Origin: OLB11 sp041392835
Lineage (GTDB): Bacteria > Bacteroidota > Bacteroidia > Chitinophagales > Chitinophagaceae
Assembly: GCA_041392835.1 (NCBI GenBank)
Contig: JAWKLF010000001.1
Span: 248,001 to 312,000 of the forward strand
Direction: 5' to 3'
DNA: 64,000 bases
Shown here: piece after piece, positions 8,737 through 18,658 of the stretch
Numbering within the stretch: position 1 is the first letter of the stretch
How the letters are laid out: each line of letters starts with the position of its first letter
Program-made: the position numbers and the translations under genes
The notes under the pieces: generated by a model
Told to the model about the DNA's origin: nothing
Databases searched by the model: none
What the model saw: the letters and a program-made list of their open reading frames with translations, nothing else

Positions 8737-9780
8737 ATGAAAAAAATTATTTCGATTGTGGGTGCAAGACCACAATTTATTAAACATGCCCCTATGCAGA
8801 TGCAACTACAAAAGCATTTTCAGGCATTAACTATACATACAGGGCAGCATTATGATACGAATATGAGCGCTGTGTTTTTTGAAGAGTTGGGTATGCCAAA
8901 ACCAGACTATCTTCTAGATATGTCGGCCTATAAAAAACAAGGTCAACAAACGGGTATGATGATGCAGGAGATAGAGAGCATATGTGAAATGGAAAGCCCA
9001 GATGCTATATTAATATATGGTGATACTAATTCTACCCTTGCCGGAGCACTTGTGGCAGCCAAAATGCATATACCACAAATACATGTAGAAGCTGGACTAA
9101 GAAGCTATAATAGAGAAATGCCTGAAGAAGTAAATAGAATAGTGGCTGATGAGTTTGCTCATTTATTATTTTGCCCTACCGATACAGCCATAGATAACCT
9201 ACAGAAAGAAGGCATAGCTCACGAAAGAATATTTAGATGTGGCGATGTGATGTGCGATATGGTACATATGATAAAGCCAAGTATAAAAAAAATGATGGAT
9301 GAGTCTTACTATTTTGTAACCATCCATAGACCTTATAATACAGATAATACGCAAAGGCTTGAAACTATTTTACAGCATTTGAATATGCTTAAAAAGCGAG
9401 TTGTTTTTTCCATTCATCCACGCACGGTGAGTAGGCTGGAGCAATTTGGTATAAAGCAGCAAAATTTTGAAAATATTCGTTTTATTCCTCCACAAAGCTA
9501 TGTAGAAAGTATATCCTATCAGGCCTATTCGGACTGCGTGATTACAGATAGTGGTGGCATACAAAAAGAAGCCTATATACTGGAAAAACCATGTATCACT
9601 TTGCGAAGCGAAACAGAATGGACTGAAACACTAAAAAATGGATGGAATACATTGATATTTGAAAATCTGCAAGAGTTAGAATCTACTTTGATGAAAAAGC
9701 CAGGGCCCTATATTCCAAATATATATGGCGATGGACATGCTGCTGAAGAAATAAGTGCAATTATATCAAAATACATTTAA
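8737..9780 (+). CDS. wecB: UDP-N-acetylglucosamine 2-epimerase (non-hydrolysing)
   Basis: This is a 347-residue protein that interconverts UDP-GlcNAc and UDP-ManNAc in the cytoplasm to feed surface polysaccharide synthesis. It starts with the family signature 'SIVGARPQFIK' and has 'THTGQHYD'-like IHTGQHYDTNMS, GDTNSTLAGALVA, HVEAGLRS and 'DSGGIQKEA' near residue 270. All are typical of the GT-B fold epimerases. Length is slightly short of the usual 360-380. It is the first gene of a plus-strand polysaccharide block. The symbol follows the family; the exact polymer is not known. Confidence 0.93.
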   Translation: MKKIISIVGARPQFIKHAPMQMQLQKHFQALTIHTGQHYDTNMSAVFFEELGMPKPDYLLDMSAYKKQGQQTGMMMQEIESICEMESPDAILIYGDTNSTLAGALVAAKMHIPQIHVEAGLRSYNREMPEEVNRIVADEFAHLLFCPTDTAIDNLQKEGIAHERIFRCGDVMCDMVHMIKPSIKKMMDESYYFVTIHRPYNTDNTQRLETILQHLNMLKKRVVFSIHPRTVSRLEQFGIKQQNFENIRFIPPQSYVESISYQAYSDCVITDSGGIQKEAYILEKPCITLRSETEWTETLKNGWNTLIFENLQELESTLMKKPGPYIPNIYGDGHAAEEISAIISKYI

Positions 9781-9837
9781 TACCGTTAGCATCAGTATTG
9801 AAATAAGATTTATCCTTTTTAAAAATATTGAAATCCT

Positions 9838-9845
9838 TAACTTTG
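9838..9845 (+). promoter_or_regulatory. -7 box upstream of the asparagine synthase-like gene
   Basis: TAACTTTG is an exact TAnnTTTG match 19 bp before the ATG at 9865, in the 84-bp gap after the epimerase gene. The -33 element is not clear. Confidence 0.55.
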
Positions 9846-9864
9846 ACCGTCTAACTCTATTTTT

Positions 9865-11736
9865 ATGTGTGGAATAGCTGGTCTTATATCGAAAGATAAT
9901 CGTAAACTTCATAAAGGTTTATTGAAAGGTATGACCGATGTGATTTCGCACAGAGGGCCTGATGGCGAAGGGCATTGGATATCGGAAAATGGGCAAGTGG
10001 GGCTTGGGCACAGGCGACTTTCTATTATAGATTTGAGTCATGAGGCAGACCAACCTATGCACTATTTAAATAGATATACTATTGTTTTTAATGGTGAAAT
10101 ATATAATTATATAGAACTCCGAGAAATACTATTGAGCCAAGGCTATACATTTAAAACTCAAAGTGATACTGAGGTGCTAATGGCTATGTATGATAGAGAC
10201 AAAGAACAATGTTTGTCTAAGTTGGATGGTATGTTTTCATTTGTGCTTTATGATGAAAAAGAGCAAACTATATTTTGTGCACGAGATCGATTTGGTGAGA
10301 AGCCTTTTTTTTATAGTTACCAAAAAGGGAGCCATTTTTATTTTGGAAGTGAAATGAAATGTTTGTGGGCTGGTGGCATACAAAAAGAGGTTAATAATAG
10401 AATGCTATTTAATTATTTGGCTTATGGATTTTTAGTGAATCCATCTGATGATAGTGAAACGTTTTATACAAACTGTATAAGACTTCCGCATTCGCACTAT
10501 TTGGTACTAAAGTTGGATAGCTTTGAAATAGAGATAAAAAAATACTATGATATTAACTGGCAAGATATAGACAAGAATATTAGTATAGAAAAAGCACAGA
10601 GCATGTTTCAGGAGTTGTTTTACACGTCTGTAAAACGCAGACTTAGAAGCGATGTGCCTGTGGGGAGTAGTTTAAGTGGTGGTTTGGATAGTAGTTTGGT
10701 TGTGTGTACAATAGATGAATTAAAAAAGGGAAGTGAACAATTACAAAATACTTTTAGTGCTGTTTTTCCAGGTTTTAAGAAAGATGAGCGCAAGTATATG
10801 GAATATGTAATTGCAAAAACAAATGTAAAGCCACACTTTGTTAGCCCAAATGATGAAGGCTTGATAAAAGAGATTGAACATGTTTTTCATCATCAAGAAG
10901 AGCCTTTTGGTAGCGCAAGTATTTATGTGCAATACAAAGTGATGCAGCTTGCACATCAACACGAGGTGACGGTACTACTTGATGGACAAGGAGCCGATGA
11001 AATATTGGCCGGTTATCATCCGTATTATTCTCATTATTTTCAAGAATTAAGAAAAAGAAAATCATCATTGCTATCTATTGAGAAGCAAGCATACCATACC
11101 TTGCATAGAAGTAGCGAAATAAATGAATCGGTTTTGAAAGGATGGAAAAATAATGTAAAATCATATTTGCCTGCATCGTCTAAAATGCTGCGCAAATATT
11201 ACGAACAATGGAAGCAAATAAAAAACCCATTATTTAATAAAGAGTTTTTTCAGACGTATTTCAAAGAGAGTTTTCAACAAACTTATGATTTTGAAAGTCT
11301 AAATGAATCACTTTATCAGAGTACAATGAAAGGAAATTTGCAAACACTACTACGCTATGCCGATAGAAATAGTATGGCACATAGTAGAGAAGTAAGGCTT
11401 CCTTTTTTATCGCACGAAGTTGTTGATTTTTTATTTACTTTACCAAGCGAATACAAAATAAAAGAAGGCTGGACAAAGTGGATAATGCGTAGTAGCTTTA
11501 ATACCTTATTGCCAGAGGAGATAACTTGGCGTAAAGATAAAATAGGCTATGAGCCACCTCAAAAAAGTTGGATGGAGAATGAAATGATAAAAAACAAAAT
11601 TGCAATGGGCAAAAAGAAATTAGTCGAAAATAATATTTTATCTCCAGAGATACAACAGCGCACTATTCAGCCAGAGGACGCCGTTTCTGGTAATACTATT
11701 AATTGGAAATTATTGATGTGTAATATTGTAAATTAA
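9865..11736 (+). CDS. asnB: Asparagine synthase (glutamine-hydrolysing) family amidotransferase
   Basis: This is a 623-residue class II amidotransferase. Cys2 (MCGIAG) is the glutaminase nucleophile. The N-terminal Ntn-hydrolase domain shows RGPDGEG and FNGEIYNY. The C-terminal ATP-pyrophosphatase synthetase domain shows the SGGLDSSLV P-loop near residue 270 and LDGQGADEILAGY near 375. In polysaccharide loci such enzymes often amidate sugar acids or related intermediates rather than make free asparagine. The position between an epimerase and glycosyltransferases favours that, but the reaction cannot be fixed from sequence. The downstream glycosyltransferase ATG is 3 bp past the stop. Confidence 0.9.
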   Translation: MCGIAGLISKDNRKLHKGLLKGMTDVISHRGPDGEGHWISENGQVGLGHRRLSIIDLSHEADQPMHYLNRYTIVFNGEIYNYIELREILLSQGYTFKTQSDTEVLMAMYDRDKEQCLSKLDGMFSFVLYDEKEQTIFCARDRFGEKPFFYSYQKGSHFYFGSEMKCLWAGGIQKEVNNRMLFNYLAYGFLVNPSDDSETFYTNCIRLPHSHYLVLKLDSFEIEIKKYYDINWQDIDKNISIEKAQSMFQELFYTSVKRRLRSDVPVGSSLSGGLDSSLVVCTIDELKKGSEQLQNTFSAVFPGFKKDERKYMEYVIAKTNVKPHFVSPNDEGLIKEIEHVFHHQEEPFGSASIYVQYKVMQLAHQHEVTVLLDGQGADEILAGYHPYYSHYFQELRKRKSSLLSIEKQAYHTLHRSSEINESVLKGWKNNVKSYLPASSKMLRKYYEQWKQIKNPLFNKEFFQTYFKESFQQTYDFESLNESLYQSTMKGNLQTLLRYADRNSMAHSREVRLPFLSHEVVDFLFTLPSEYKIKEGWTKWIMRSSFNTLLPEEITWRKDKIGYEPPQKSWMENEMIKNKIAMGKKKLVENNILSPEIQQRTIQPEDAVSGNTINWKLLMCNIVN

Positions 11737-11739
11737 GTG

Positions 11740-13122
11740 ATGAAGAAAGTTTTAATCATTAGTTATTATTTTCCACCATGCAACTTAACACCAAGTGAAA
11801 GGATTTATTCTTGGGCTAAATATTTAAAGGCACTAGGGTATTATCCGATAATTGTTACTAGAAATTGGGATATTGAAATTAAAGGATTTGAAGACGAATT
11901 AAAAACTTCTGGGACATCACCTTTGCATAAAGTCTATGATGATTATGAAGTATGGTATATGCCATACAAACAATCTTTTAAAGAATACTTATATTTTAAG
12001 AAATCTAGTTCGTTAATAAAATTATTGTATCTTTTAGTAAGTTTTAAAATAAATTTTTTACAAATTTTTACAAATAGATTTTCAAATTTTTATTTTCTGT
12101 ATAGAAAGGCTGCACAACTTATTGAAAGCGATAAGGGTATAAAAAAAATAATTGTTTCGGCTTATCCATATTTGTTGTTTAATTATGCATATAAATTAAA
12201 TAAAAAATATAAAATACCTTGGATTGCAGATTATAGAGATGATTGGACTTCAAATGAGATTTTAAATAAGTCAAAAATTCATAGCATCCTTAATAAGTTA
12301 AATAGTTATAATGAAAAGAAGTGGCTAAGTAGTGCATATTGTTTCACAACAGTTTCGGATTTTTATATCCAAAAAATTCAGCGTGTGATTGGGCCTGTAA
12401 AAGGAGTCTGCATAGAAAATGGTTATATGAAAGAAAATTATCTGACATTAGAGAATGTAGAATTGTATGAAGACTTTACTGTTACCTACGTAGGTTCATT
12501 ATATCGCACACAGCCTATAGAATTATTTTTGGAAGGTGTTTTAAAATTCATAGAATTAAATAAGCCAGAAAAGTTTAAAGTTTTGTTTGTGGGCTTACTT
12601 ACTAATACTGAGGCTATGGAAAGATTGAAAAAGTATACAGAACTATTTCCAAAATATTTTACTTTTACATCCCGTATTTCAAAACAAGAGGCCATTGCTA
12701 TGCAATATAAATCGGCGATGCTTTTGTTGTGTACACATACGAATATGAAAGGAACTCCAGGAAGTAAGCTCTATGAATACATTGCATTAAAAAAGCGAGT
12801 GTTGATAACACCTGGAGATGGAGATATTGTTGAAAATACTTTACAAAAAACAGGACAAGGTATAGTTGCAAGCACCTCAGAGGAGGTAGTTTCAATTTTA
12901 GAAAAAGAGTATAGTGCTTATTTTAATATGGGTACTAAAAATGAGTATATAAATGAAGAAGCAATAAAAAAATATGATAGATTTTATCAAACTAAAATAT
13001 TGGCGGATATATTAAATGAAGAATATGATAATAAAGGAGAAGATAGTTATAATTGCACTCAGTTTAATTTTTTTAATTACATTTTTAGAAAATTAAAGCT
13101 GAAACTGACGATAGTTATTTAA
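11740..13122 (+). CDS. Glycosyltransferase, GT4-like (GT-B fold)
   Basis: This is a protein of about 460 residues starting MKKVLIISYYFPP, the typical nucleotide-sugar transferase N-terminus of the GT-B fold. The donor-binding C-terminal half includes GTPGSKLYEYIALKKRVL (about residue 345), the usual place of the E-x7-E donor motif. I chose the ATG at 11740 rather than the adjacent GTG at 11737. It probably adds a sugar to a lipid-linked glycan at the inner face of the membrane. The C-terminal ~25 residues (ending KLKLTIVI) overlap a foreign-looking open frame of the next gene, so the 3' end may have been altered by the same event that damaged that gene. Confidence 0.85.
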   Translation: MKKVLIISYYFPPCNLTPSERIYSWAKYLKALGYYPIIVTRNWDIEIKGFEDELKTSGTSPLHKVYDDYEVWYMPYKQSFKEYLYFKKSSSLIKLLYLLVSFKINFLQIFTNRFSNFYFLYRKAAQLIESDKGIKKIIVSAYPYLLFNYAYKLNKKYKIPWIADYRDDWTSNEILNKSKIHSILNKLNSYNEKKWLSSAYCFTTVSDFYIQKIQRVIGPVKGVCIENGYMKENYLTLENVELYEDFTVTYVGSLYRTQPIELFLEGVLKFIELNKPEKFKVLFVGLLTNTEAMERLKKYTELFPKYFTFTSRISKQEAIAMQYKSAMLLLCTHTNMKGTPGSKLYEYIALKKRVLITPGDGDIVENTLQKTGQGIVASTSEEVVSILEKEYSAYFNMGTKNEYINEEAIKKYDRFYQTKILADILNEEYDNKGEDSYNCTQFNFFNYIFRKLKLKLTIVI

Positions 13123-13274
13123 AACGTGAGCTATCAAATAAAAAAAAGACAATTTATCTGTCAAAAAAAAAATATGTACTTTTTAAACAACTAATTATAC
13201 CATCCAATAAGGTAGTTTTTGGAAATGGAGCCAAATTAGTTTTTTCAAATGTAATAGATAATCAATGGAGTATA

Positions 13275-14414
13275 ATGGTGAAAAATTCAACAACTCTTAA
13301 TGATATCACAATAATTTCAAAAGACTTATTTTCTGAAATGGATTTTACAGAAAATGGCTCAAAAGAATATAAACAGTTTAATTTTCTATATAACCCTAAA
13401 TTCTATTGTTTGGGTTTAGAGGGAAAAGATATAGTTTTGAATAGAATCAATATACAGGGTTCATTTAAAGGAATAGGCGGAAAAGTAGAAAACTGTCAAC
13501 TTAACGAAATTAAAGTTGAGAGTGCATATTCTTGTACGGAATTTTATTTTTGTAATAAAATAGACGTTTTTAAATCTGAATTTAAAGGGGGCTCATTTGC
13601 ATGTGCTGCGTTTCCTAGCTCCTCAATTATTAAGGTTGAAAATTGTAAATTAATTAATCCTAAATCGACTGGGATAAATCCTAGTGGTGGATCAGGTTTA
13701 AATTCCATTCCAAAGCATTTGAGATTTATAAATAACTACATAATTGCAGGAGATGCAATTAATCTTGAAAATGGAGCTGATGATGCATTGATTTCTAATA
13801 ATATTATTTATTGCGCACCATTAATAAATAAATCAATAAATAATTCAGCTATTGGAGTTCAAGTACATGATGCTTTAGCTAACAATACTATTAAAAATAT
13901 TACAATTGAAAACAATTCCATTTATTCATATAAAAATATCTTATTCGGGATAGGAATAAATGTTGGTAATACTTTGGGCAATATAATTGAGGATGTTCTG
14001 ATATTTAATAATAAAATATCTGGAGCTAATGAAGGAGTTAGAATTGAAAATACTAATAGTTATTTTGCATCAAATATATTAGTAAAACAAAATCAAATTA
14101 CTTGTTATTCATTTGGAATCAGATTGTTTAATGTGTCAAATAGTAATTTTAATAATAATTTTTTTAAAGCTTACTATTCATCTTGGAATGATAATTTATG
14201 GGGAGTTCAGATTCACAATTGTGCATTTATAAATATAGATTCTAATCTAACACAAGGATTTGCAAAGCATTATTTTCAAACTGGCAAATCAAAAGCCGTT
14301 CTCATTAAATCGCCAATAATAGAAAAAGGAAACTATACTAAAAAGTTTACAAAATTATTTTTCGAAAGCAATATTATTGCTGATTCGGATAAAGCTGTGT
14401 TGTATGAAAGATAA
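13275..14414 (+). CDS. Right-handed beta-helix (pectate-lyase-like) protein, 5' end probably damaged
   Basis: From the first ATG this is 379 residues of Asn/Ile-rich repeats (NNSIYSYKNI, NNKISGANEGVRIENTNS, NQITCYSFGIRLFNVSNS) characteristic of a parallel beta-helix, as in carbohydrate-binding or polysaccharide-lyase-like proteins. The frame stays open 62 codons upstream, to a TAG at 13086. Those codons encode convincing protein (LIIPSNKVVFGNGAKLVFSN) that resembles the usual N-terminal cap of such proteins, yet contain no ATG, GTG or TTG. The true N-terminus is therefore probably lost or frameshifted in one of two poly-A runs (about 13139 and 13163). Its place among glycosyltransferases suggests a role in polysaccharide modification. 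No signal peptide is visible. Confidence 0.7.
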   Translation: MVKNSTTLNDITIISKDLFSEMDFTENGSKEYKQFNFLYNPKFYCLGLEGKDIVLNRINIQGSFKGIGGKVENCQLNEIKVESAYSCTEFYFCNKIDVFKSEFKGGSFACAAFPSSSIIKVENCKLINPKSTGINPSGGSGLNSIPKHLRFINNYIIAGDAINLENGADDALISNNIIYCAPLINKSINNSAIGVQVHDALANNTIKNITIENNSIYSYKNILFGIGINVGNTLGNIIEDVLIFNNKISGANEGVRIENTNSYFASNILVKQNQITCYSFGIRLFNVSNSNFNNNFFKAYYSSWNDNLWGVQIHNCAFINIDSNLTQGFAKHYFQTGKSKAVLIKSPIIEKGNYTKKFTKLFFESNIIADSDKAVLYER

Positions 14415-15384
14415 TAAAGAATTAAGCTTCTCGGTTATTATACCATTGTATAATAAAGCAAAGTTTATTGAAATTGCTTTGATTAGCCTTCTTTCACAAG
14501 AGCTGTTGCCCGATGAGATAATAATAGTAGAAGATTGTAGTAATGATAATAGCTACGAAGTCGCCAATAACTTCATCGAAAGGTCAGAACTCAAACATTT
14601 ATTTAGACTTGTAAGGAATAGAGAGAATTCAGGACCAGGGATAACAAGAAACTACGGTATTCAACAAGCAAAATCTGATTATCTAATATTTTTGGATGCC
14701 GATGATAGATTAGATAGTAAGCATATTTATAATTTAGAGAAATGTATTAAATTAACTCAAGCTAAGCTATTAGTAACTCGTGTAAAATATTCAAGGTCTA
14801 ATACTATATTACCTTCTTTAATGATAGATAAGTACTGCAATACACAAAATCCATCATGTTATATAATAACAAACCCATTTAAAGCGATGGAATATGAATC
14901 AATCTTTGTATCTGCAAATTATTGTTTTAATGCTGTTTTTTTTAAAGGCTTTTTATTTTCATCTGAGCGAAATTTTGAAGATTGGAAGTTTTGTTATGGA
15001 ATGTTGAAAAAACTTGCAAATGATGGAAAGCAAATTTACTTGATTCCTCATGCAACATATCAATATACAGAAGATGATCCAAGTAGTCTTTCAAGTGGAA
15101 ATATAACGGACTTATCCCAAGTATGCATACCATCCATTTATTTTGACTTAGAGAAAGATGGCGAATGCGGAATTCGAAAACTAATTTTTTCCATTTGGGC
15201 ATTTAATGTCATTAAAAGACTTTCTTCTATTAAATATAAAATCAAATTTATACGCATTTATAAGAATTTCATTTATGAGAATTTCATTATTAATAAGTAC
15301 TACTTAGGTATATTTTTATTGTTTTTATTGCCATCTAAATCTATTCAAAGGACTATTGACTTCATTAAATCAATATTTAGATGA
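14404..15384 (+). CDS. Glycosyltransferase family 2 (GT-A fold)
   Basis: This is a protein of about 326 residues. The start MKDNKELSFSVIIPLYNKAK is the classical GT2 N-terminus, and a DxD-like metal/nucleotide motif appears as FLDADDRLD near residue 96. The ATG at 14404 overlaps the last 11 bases of the beta-helix gene and is preferred to the upstream ATG at 14377, whose extra residues lack family character. The C-terminus is basic and hydrophobic (about 295-320), so it probably associates with the membrane. It overlaps the next gene by ATGA, which suggests translational coupling. Confidence 0.9.
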   Translation: MKDNKELSFSVIIPLYNKAKFIEIALISLLSQELLPDEIIIVEDCSNDNSYEVANNFIERSELKHLFRLVRNRENSGPGITRNYGIQQAKSDYLIFLDADDRLDSKHIYNLEKCIKLTQAKLLVTRVKYSRSNTILPSLMIDKYCNTQNPSCYIITNPFKAMEYESIFVSANYCFNAVFFKGFLFSSERNFEDWKFCYGMLKKLANDGKQIYLIPHATYQYTEDDPSSLSSGNITDLSQVCIPSIYFDLEKDGECGIRKLIFSIWAFNVIKRLSSIKYKIKFIRIYKNFIYENFIINKYYLGIFLLFLLPSKSIQRTIDFIKSIFR

Positions 15385-16580
15385 TTTATTCAATTTTCGC
15401 CTTGATTATGTCAATCATCTATTTGTTATTAGATAGAAGTAAATATAAGCTATTTGCGATAGGGTCAAGTTCATTACTTATATTCTTTGGTTTATCATTT
15501 GATCTAATTGACCATCCCTTAATGCAAGTATTTTTTAAGTACATCAAACCTCATATAAGCTACATTAGCTTTCTATATTTTTATATTGCAAGTTTGTCAC
15601 TTTTGATTGGCAATTTTTTAGTTTTTTTATTTTATAATAGAAATGTCTATGAATTAGAACATAGGAAATATTCTTCAGTAAAGCTAAAGAGAATATTTTA
15701 TTTCTTAACTGTTCTCTCATTTTTTGGCGTAAGCCTAAATATGCTAAACGTATTCAGATCAGGATTGAATCTTGGAACCTTATTTATTAATCCACGTTAT
15801 TACGAGGAGGTTTTTGGTTACAACGTCATAATTAATTATTTATATTTTCTCAATATACCTGCTATATTAGTATATATCTATATTCGGAAAATACATAACG
15901 ATAGTGTAAGATTTGGAAAGCTTTTTGTATTTATTCTTATAATGATATCATTTTTACATGCTATAAAGTATACCATATTTGATACGATACTAATACCTGG
16001 GATATTTTATTTAATTGTAAATAAAAAAACAAAAATAAAGTATATAGCGCTTGGTTTTTCTAGTCTTATTGCTGTATATTTTAGTTTTTCCTTGTTAGTA
16101 AGAGGAGGGTATTTTGACAATCAATTATTAAACATTGGGGCATATATTCTTCCCAATTACTACAATCTTATGTACAATATTGAAACTTATCAGTCGCAGT
16201 GGGCGCCTCCATATAACTTAATAATTCCTGATAAATTACAATTTTTAATGCCAAAGGAATTTATCGTGAATCCTGGAGTCGGATCAAGCTATTCAATTAA
16301 TCCTAGCTATAATATGTATACATCCTTAGACATCTTATATACCGATTTTAACTTACTTGGTCCTTTATTTTTGATTTTAATATTTGCAATAGCTATTTTT
16401 TTATATAATAAAAAAAATAATAGTATATTTTATTGCTATATATTGACTTTTCTATTATACAATTTCAATATGGGGTTTTATGTTTATGGATACATAAAGA
16501 TTAAATATTTTTACTATATCGTATTGTTTCTTTTTATTCACTTGGTCTCTAAAAAAGAGAGTAAAGAAATATATTCATAG
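15381..16580 (+). CDS. O-antigen/oligosaccharide repeat-unit polymerase, Wzy-like membrane protein
   Basis: This is a 399-residue, very hydrophobic protein with about 10-12 membrane segments and a large loop before the last helices (about 250-315). That is the layout of Wzy-type polymerases that join lipid-linked repeat units in the periplasm. Sequence conservation in this family is poor, so the call rests on topology and on location at the end of a glycosyltransferase operon. The ATG overlaps the preceding stop (ATGA). No flippase (Wzx) is present in the window. An alternative is another polytopic polysaccharide export protein. Confidence 0.7.
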   Translation: MIYSIFALIMSIIYLLLDRSKYKLFAIGSSSLLIFFGLSFDLIDHPLMQVFFKYIKPHISYISFLYFYIASLSLLIGNFLVFLFYNRNVYELEHRKYSSVKLKRIFYFLTVLSFFGVSLNMLNVFRSGLNLGTLFINPRYYEEVFGYNVIINYLYFLNIPAILVYIYIRKIHNDSVRFGKLFVFILIMISFLHAIKYTIFDTILIPGIFYLIVNKKTKIKYIALGFSSLIAVYFSFSLLVRGGYFDNQLLNIGAYILPNYYNLMYNIETYQSQWAPPYNLIIPDKLQFLMPKEFIVNPGVGSSYSINPSYNMYTSLDILYTDFNLLGPLFLILIFAIAIFLYNKKNNSIFYCYILTFLLYNFNMGFYVYGYIKIKYFYYIVLFLFIHLVSKKESKEIYS

Positions 16581-16683
16581 TTTAAATTATTTTTTACCTT
16601 GTTGATTTCTTGCTCCAATAAATTTATTATTAACATATATGTACTTTATAAAGCTACATTGTATTTTAGTGTATTATTTCTTA

Positions 16684-17799
16684 CTATTGCAATTGGTTTA
16701 CCAGAGACAATTTATATTTGTTATAGGCTTGTTCAATAGAAAAAATATTTTGTACTCTATTTCTTGCCCTTATACCCATATTTAATTTTTCAGAAATAGA
16801 TAGTAAGTAAAACTTTTTCATTTTTTCTGCTAAATCTTTGCTATCCCTTACTCTAGTTAAAAAACCAGTTTCACTATCATCCACTACCTCCTTACATCCA
16901 GCAATATTAGACGTAATAATTGGGCAACCCATAGAAGCAGCTTCCAATAATACCATTGATAAGCCTTCTCGATAGGAGGGCAGCACCACACAAGAGCACG
17001 ATAACATATATTCTCTTACATCTTCTTTAGATCCATAATAGTGAATAAAGCCATTATTTACCCATTGATCAAACTCTATTCTATTAACAGCCATAGGGTT
17101 TTCATCATGTAAATATCCTAATACACTAATTTTTATTAAAGGGAATTCTTTTTTGAGTTCACGAGCTGCTTCATAGTATTCTTTAATACCTTTATCATAA
17201 AGTATTCGTCCAACAAATAAAAACTCATTGTTGTTACGATTTAGTTTATTAGAAGGTGCAAATCTCTTAGTGTCAATTCCTTCTCCATTAAGAATAGATG
17301 TCTTGTGTTTAGGTACTATTCCTTTAGTTACCATGGTTTTCAAATCTTCACTATTTAAAAACCAAACTTCATCTGACTTAGAAAGAGAGAAACGATAAAG
17401 GAGCCTTCCGATAAAGGGTACGATACCCTTATTAATAAAAGTATAACCAAGACCTGTAACAATGCCAACACTTCTAATTTGCAGTGAGCTTGCTATTAAT
17501 GAGCAATAAATATTTGGTTTAATAGTATAATGAAATATTATATCAGGCTTTAGATGAGCTAATATCTGCTTTAATTCTTTATAGCATTTAATATCAGATA
17601 TTGGGTTTACACCTTTAGCAGACATTTGCTTTAGCTCAACAAATTTGGCACCAGTGTCTTCTAGGTGGTTTACGTGTTCATCTCTAGGAGATAATAAAAA
17701 TACTTCATGCCCATCTTCAATAAATCTCTTAATGAGTCCCATCCTAAACTTATAAAAACTCCATGAGGTATTTGAAACAAGAATTATCCTTTGAGGCAT
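16684..17799 (-). CDS. Glycosyltransferase family 4
   Basis: This is a 371-residue GT-B enzyme. The N-terminal domain starts MPQRIILVSNTSWSFYKFR and contains HYTIKPNIY and GLGYTF, as in capsule and O-antigen transferases of the PglA/WbpX type. The donor domain has LFVGRILYDKGIKEY (about 190) and the E-x7-E motif in PSYREGLSMVLLEAASMGCP (about 277-297). It converges with the Wzy-like gene across a 103-bp gap that shows no clear terminator. It probably belongs to the same surface polysaccharide locus, read from the other strand. Confidence 0.92.
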   Translation of the reverse strand: MPQRIILVSNTSWSFYKFRMGLIKRFIEDGHEVFLLSPRDEHVNHLEDTGAKFVELKQMSAKGVNPISDIKCYKELKQILAHLKPDIIFHYTIKPNIYCSLIASSLQIRSVGIVTGLGYTFINKGIVPFIGRLLYRFSLSKSDEVWFLNSEDLKTMVTKGIVPKHKTSILNGEGIDTKRFAPSNKLNRNNNEFLFVGRILYDKGIKEYYEAARELKKEFPLIKISVLGYLHDENPMAVNRIEFDQWVNNGFIHYYGSKEDVREYMLSCSCVVLPSYREGLSMVLLEAASMGCPIITSNIAGCKEVVDDSETGFLTRVRDSKDLAEKMKKFYLLSISEKLNMGIRARNRVQNIFSIEQAYNKYKLSLVNQLQ

Positions 17800-17911
17800 A
17801 TGGGAATAATTTATTAGCTGTAACCAAAAATAACAAACAAAAATTAATAAGTATAATTCTAAATTACTAATAAGTTAGAAAAAATGAATAAAATGCATCT
17901 TCCATAGTAAT

Positions 17912-18273
17912 TTAATGACTTTGGAGTATTAGTTTATATATTCTTCTTCCTTGTTCATTGAATAGAGTAATCGTATAGATTCCAGAGGAATAGCTATCAA
18001 GCTTAATTACGCTTACTTCGTTTGCAGAATAGTTATTTCGAAAATAACCTGCCCTATAGAATTTCTTATTTCAACCTGCCCTTTTCATGTTCCATTTGGA
18101 TTTATATTCACTAAGCCAAGTGTCGGATTAGGATAAATTAGAATATTATAATCTTCTACTTTGTCTTTATTATTATAATTGATGATTTTTGAAGAAGTCA
18201 GATTGTAAAAACTCAAACAGGGTCCAATATATGTCCAAAAATCACAACCAAGTAAGGCAACAAAATTTTGGAT
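17912..18273 (-). pseudogene. Remnant of a T9SS-exported protein (C-terminal sorting domain)
   Basis: The minus strand encodes the tail of a T9SS protein (GCDFWTYIGPC, then YNILIYPNPTLGLVNINPNGT). It is interrupted by a TGA directly after that and by a frameshift about 30 codons later, and resumes as NYSANEVSVIKLDSYSSGIYTITLFNEQGR. The 5' part is missing. Homology stops at about 18273, where IS3-type transposase sequence begins on the other strand, so the gene was probably cut by an insertion or rearrangement. Confidence 0.8.
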
Positions 18274-18279
18274 TAATTA

Positions 18280-18658
18280 ATTGAAGTAGACACGTCCTTA
18301 CCATCTCGCGGATAATAAGAGTTTCAGATCGCCTCGTATTAGAACATGGCAAACCTAGCAATCTTAGAATGGATAATGGCCCTGAAATTATCATTCATGT
18401 ACTATCTGAGTGGTGTGAAGACAATAAAATTACATTTCAATTTATTCAATCAGGCAAACCTATGCAGAGTGGATATATTGAGCGAAAAAATGGATCTTTC
18501 AGTCGAGAATTACTCAATGCATATATCAATTTGATTCCATCGCTGAATTGCAACTTATGAGCGAAGAATGAGGCATAGACTATAATACGGAGCGTCCGCA
18601 CAAATCACTAGGTTATCTATCTCCTTTAAAGTATCTCGAAAAATGCAACGCCAACTAA
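18280..18658 (+). pseudogene. IS3-family transposase (OrfB) remnant
   Basis: This is the C-terminal DDE catalytic region of an IS3-type transposase: IEVDTSLPSR, then after a frameshift at ~18310 RMDNGPE (catalytic Asp), GKPMQSGYIERKNG (catalytic Glu), RELLNAY. A second frameshift follows at ~18530 leading to DYNTERPHKSLGYLSP. A conserved Trp codon before that stretch is TGA. The N-terminal half and OrfA are missing, and no terminal inverted repeat pair is recognisable, so it cannot move by itself. Confidence 0.88.
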
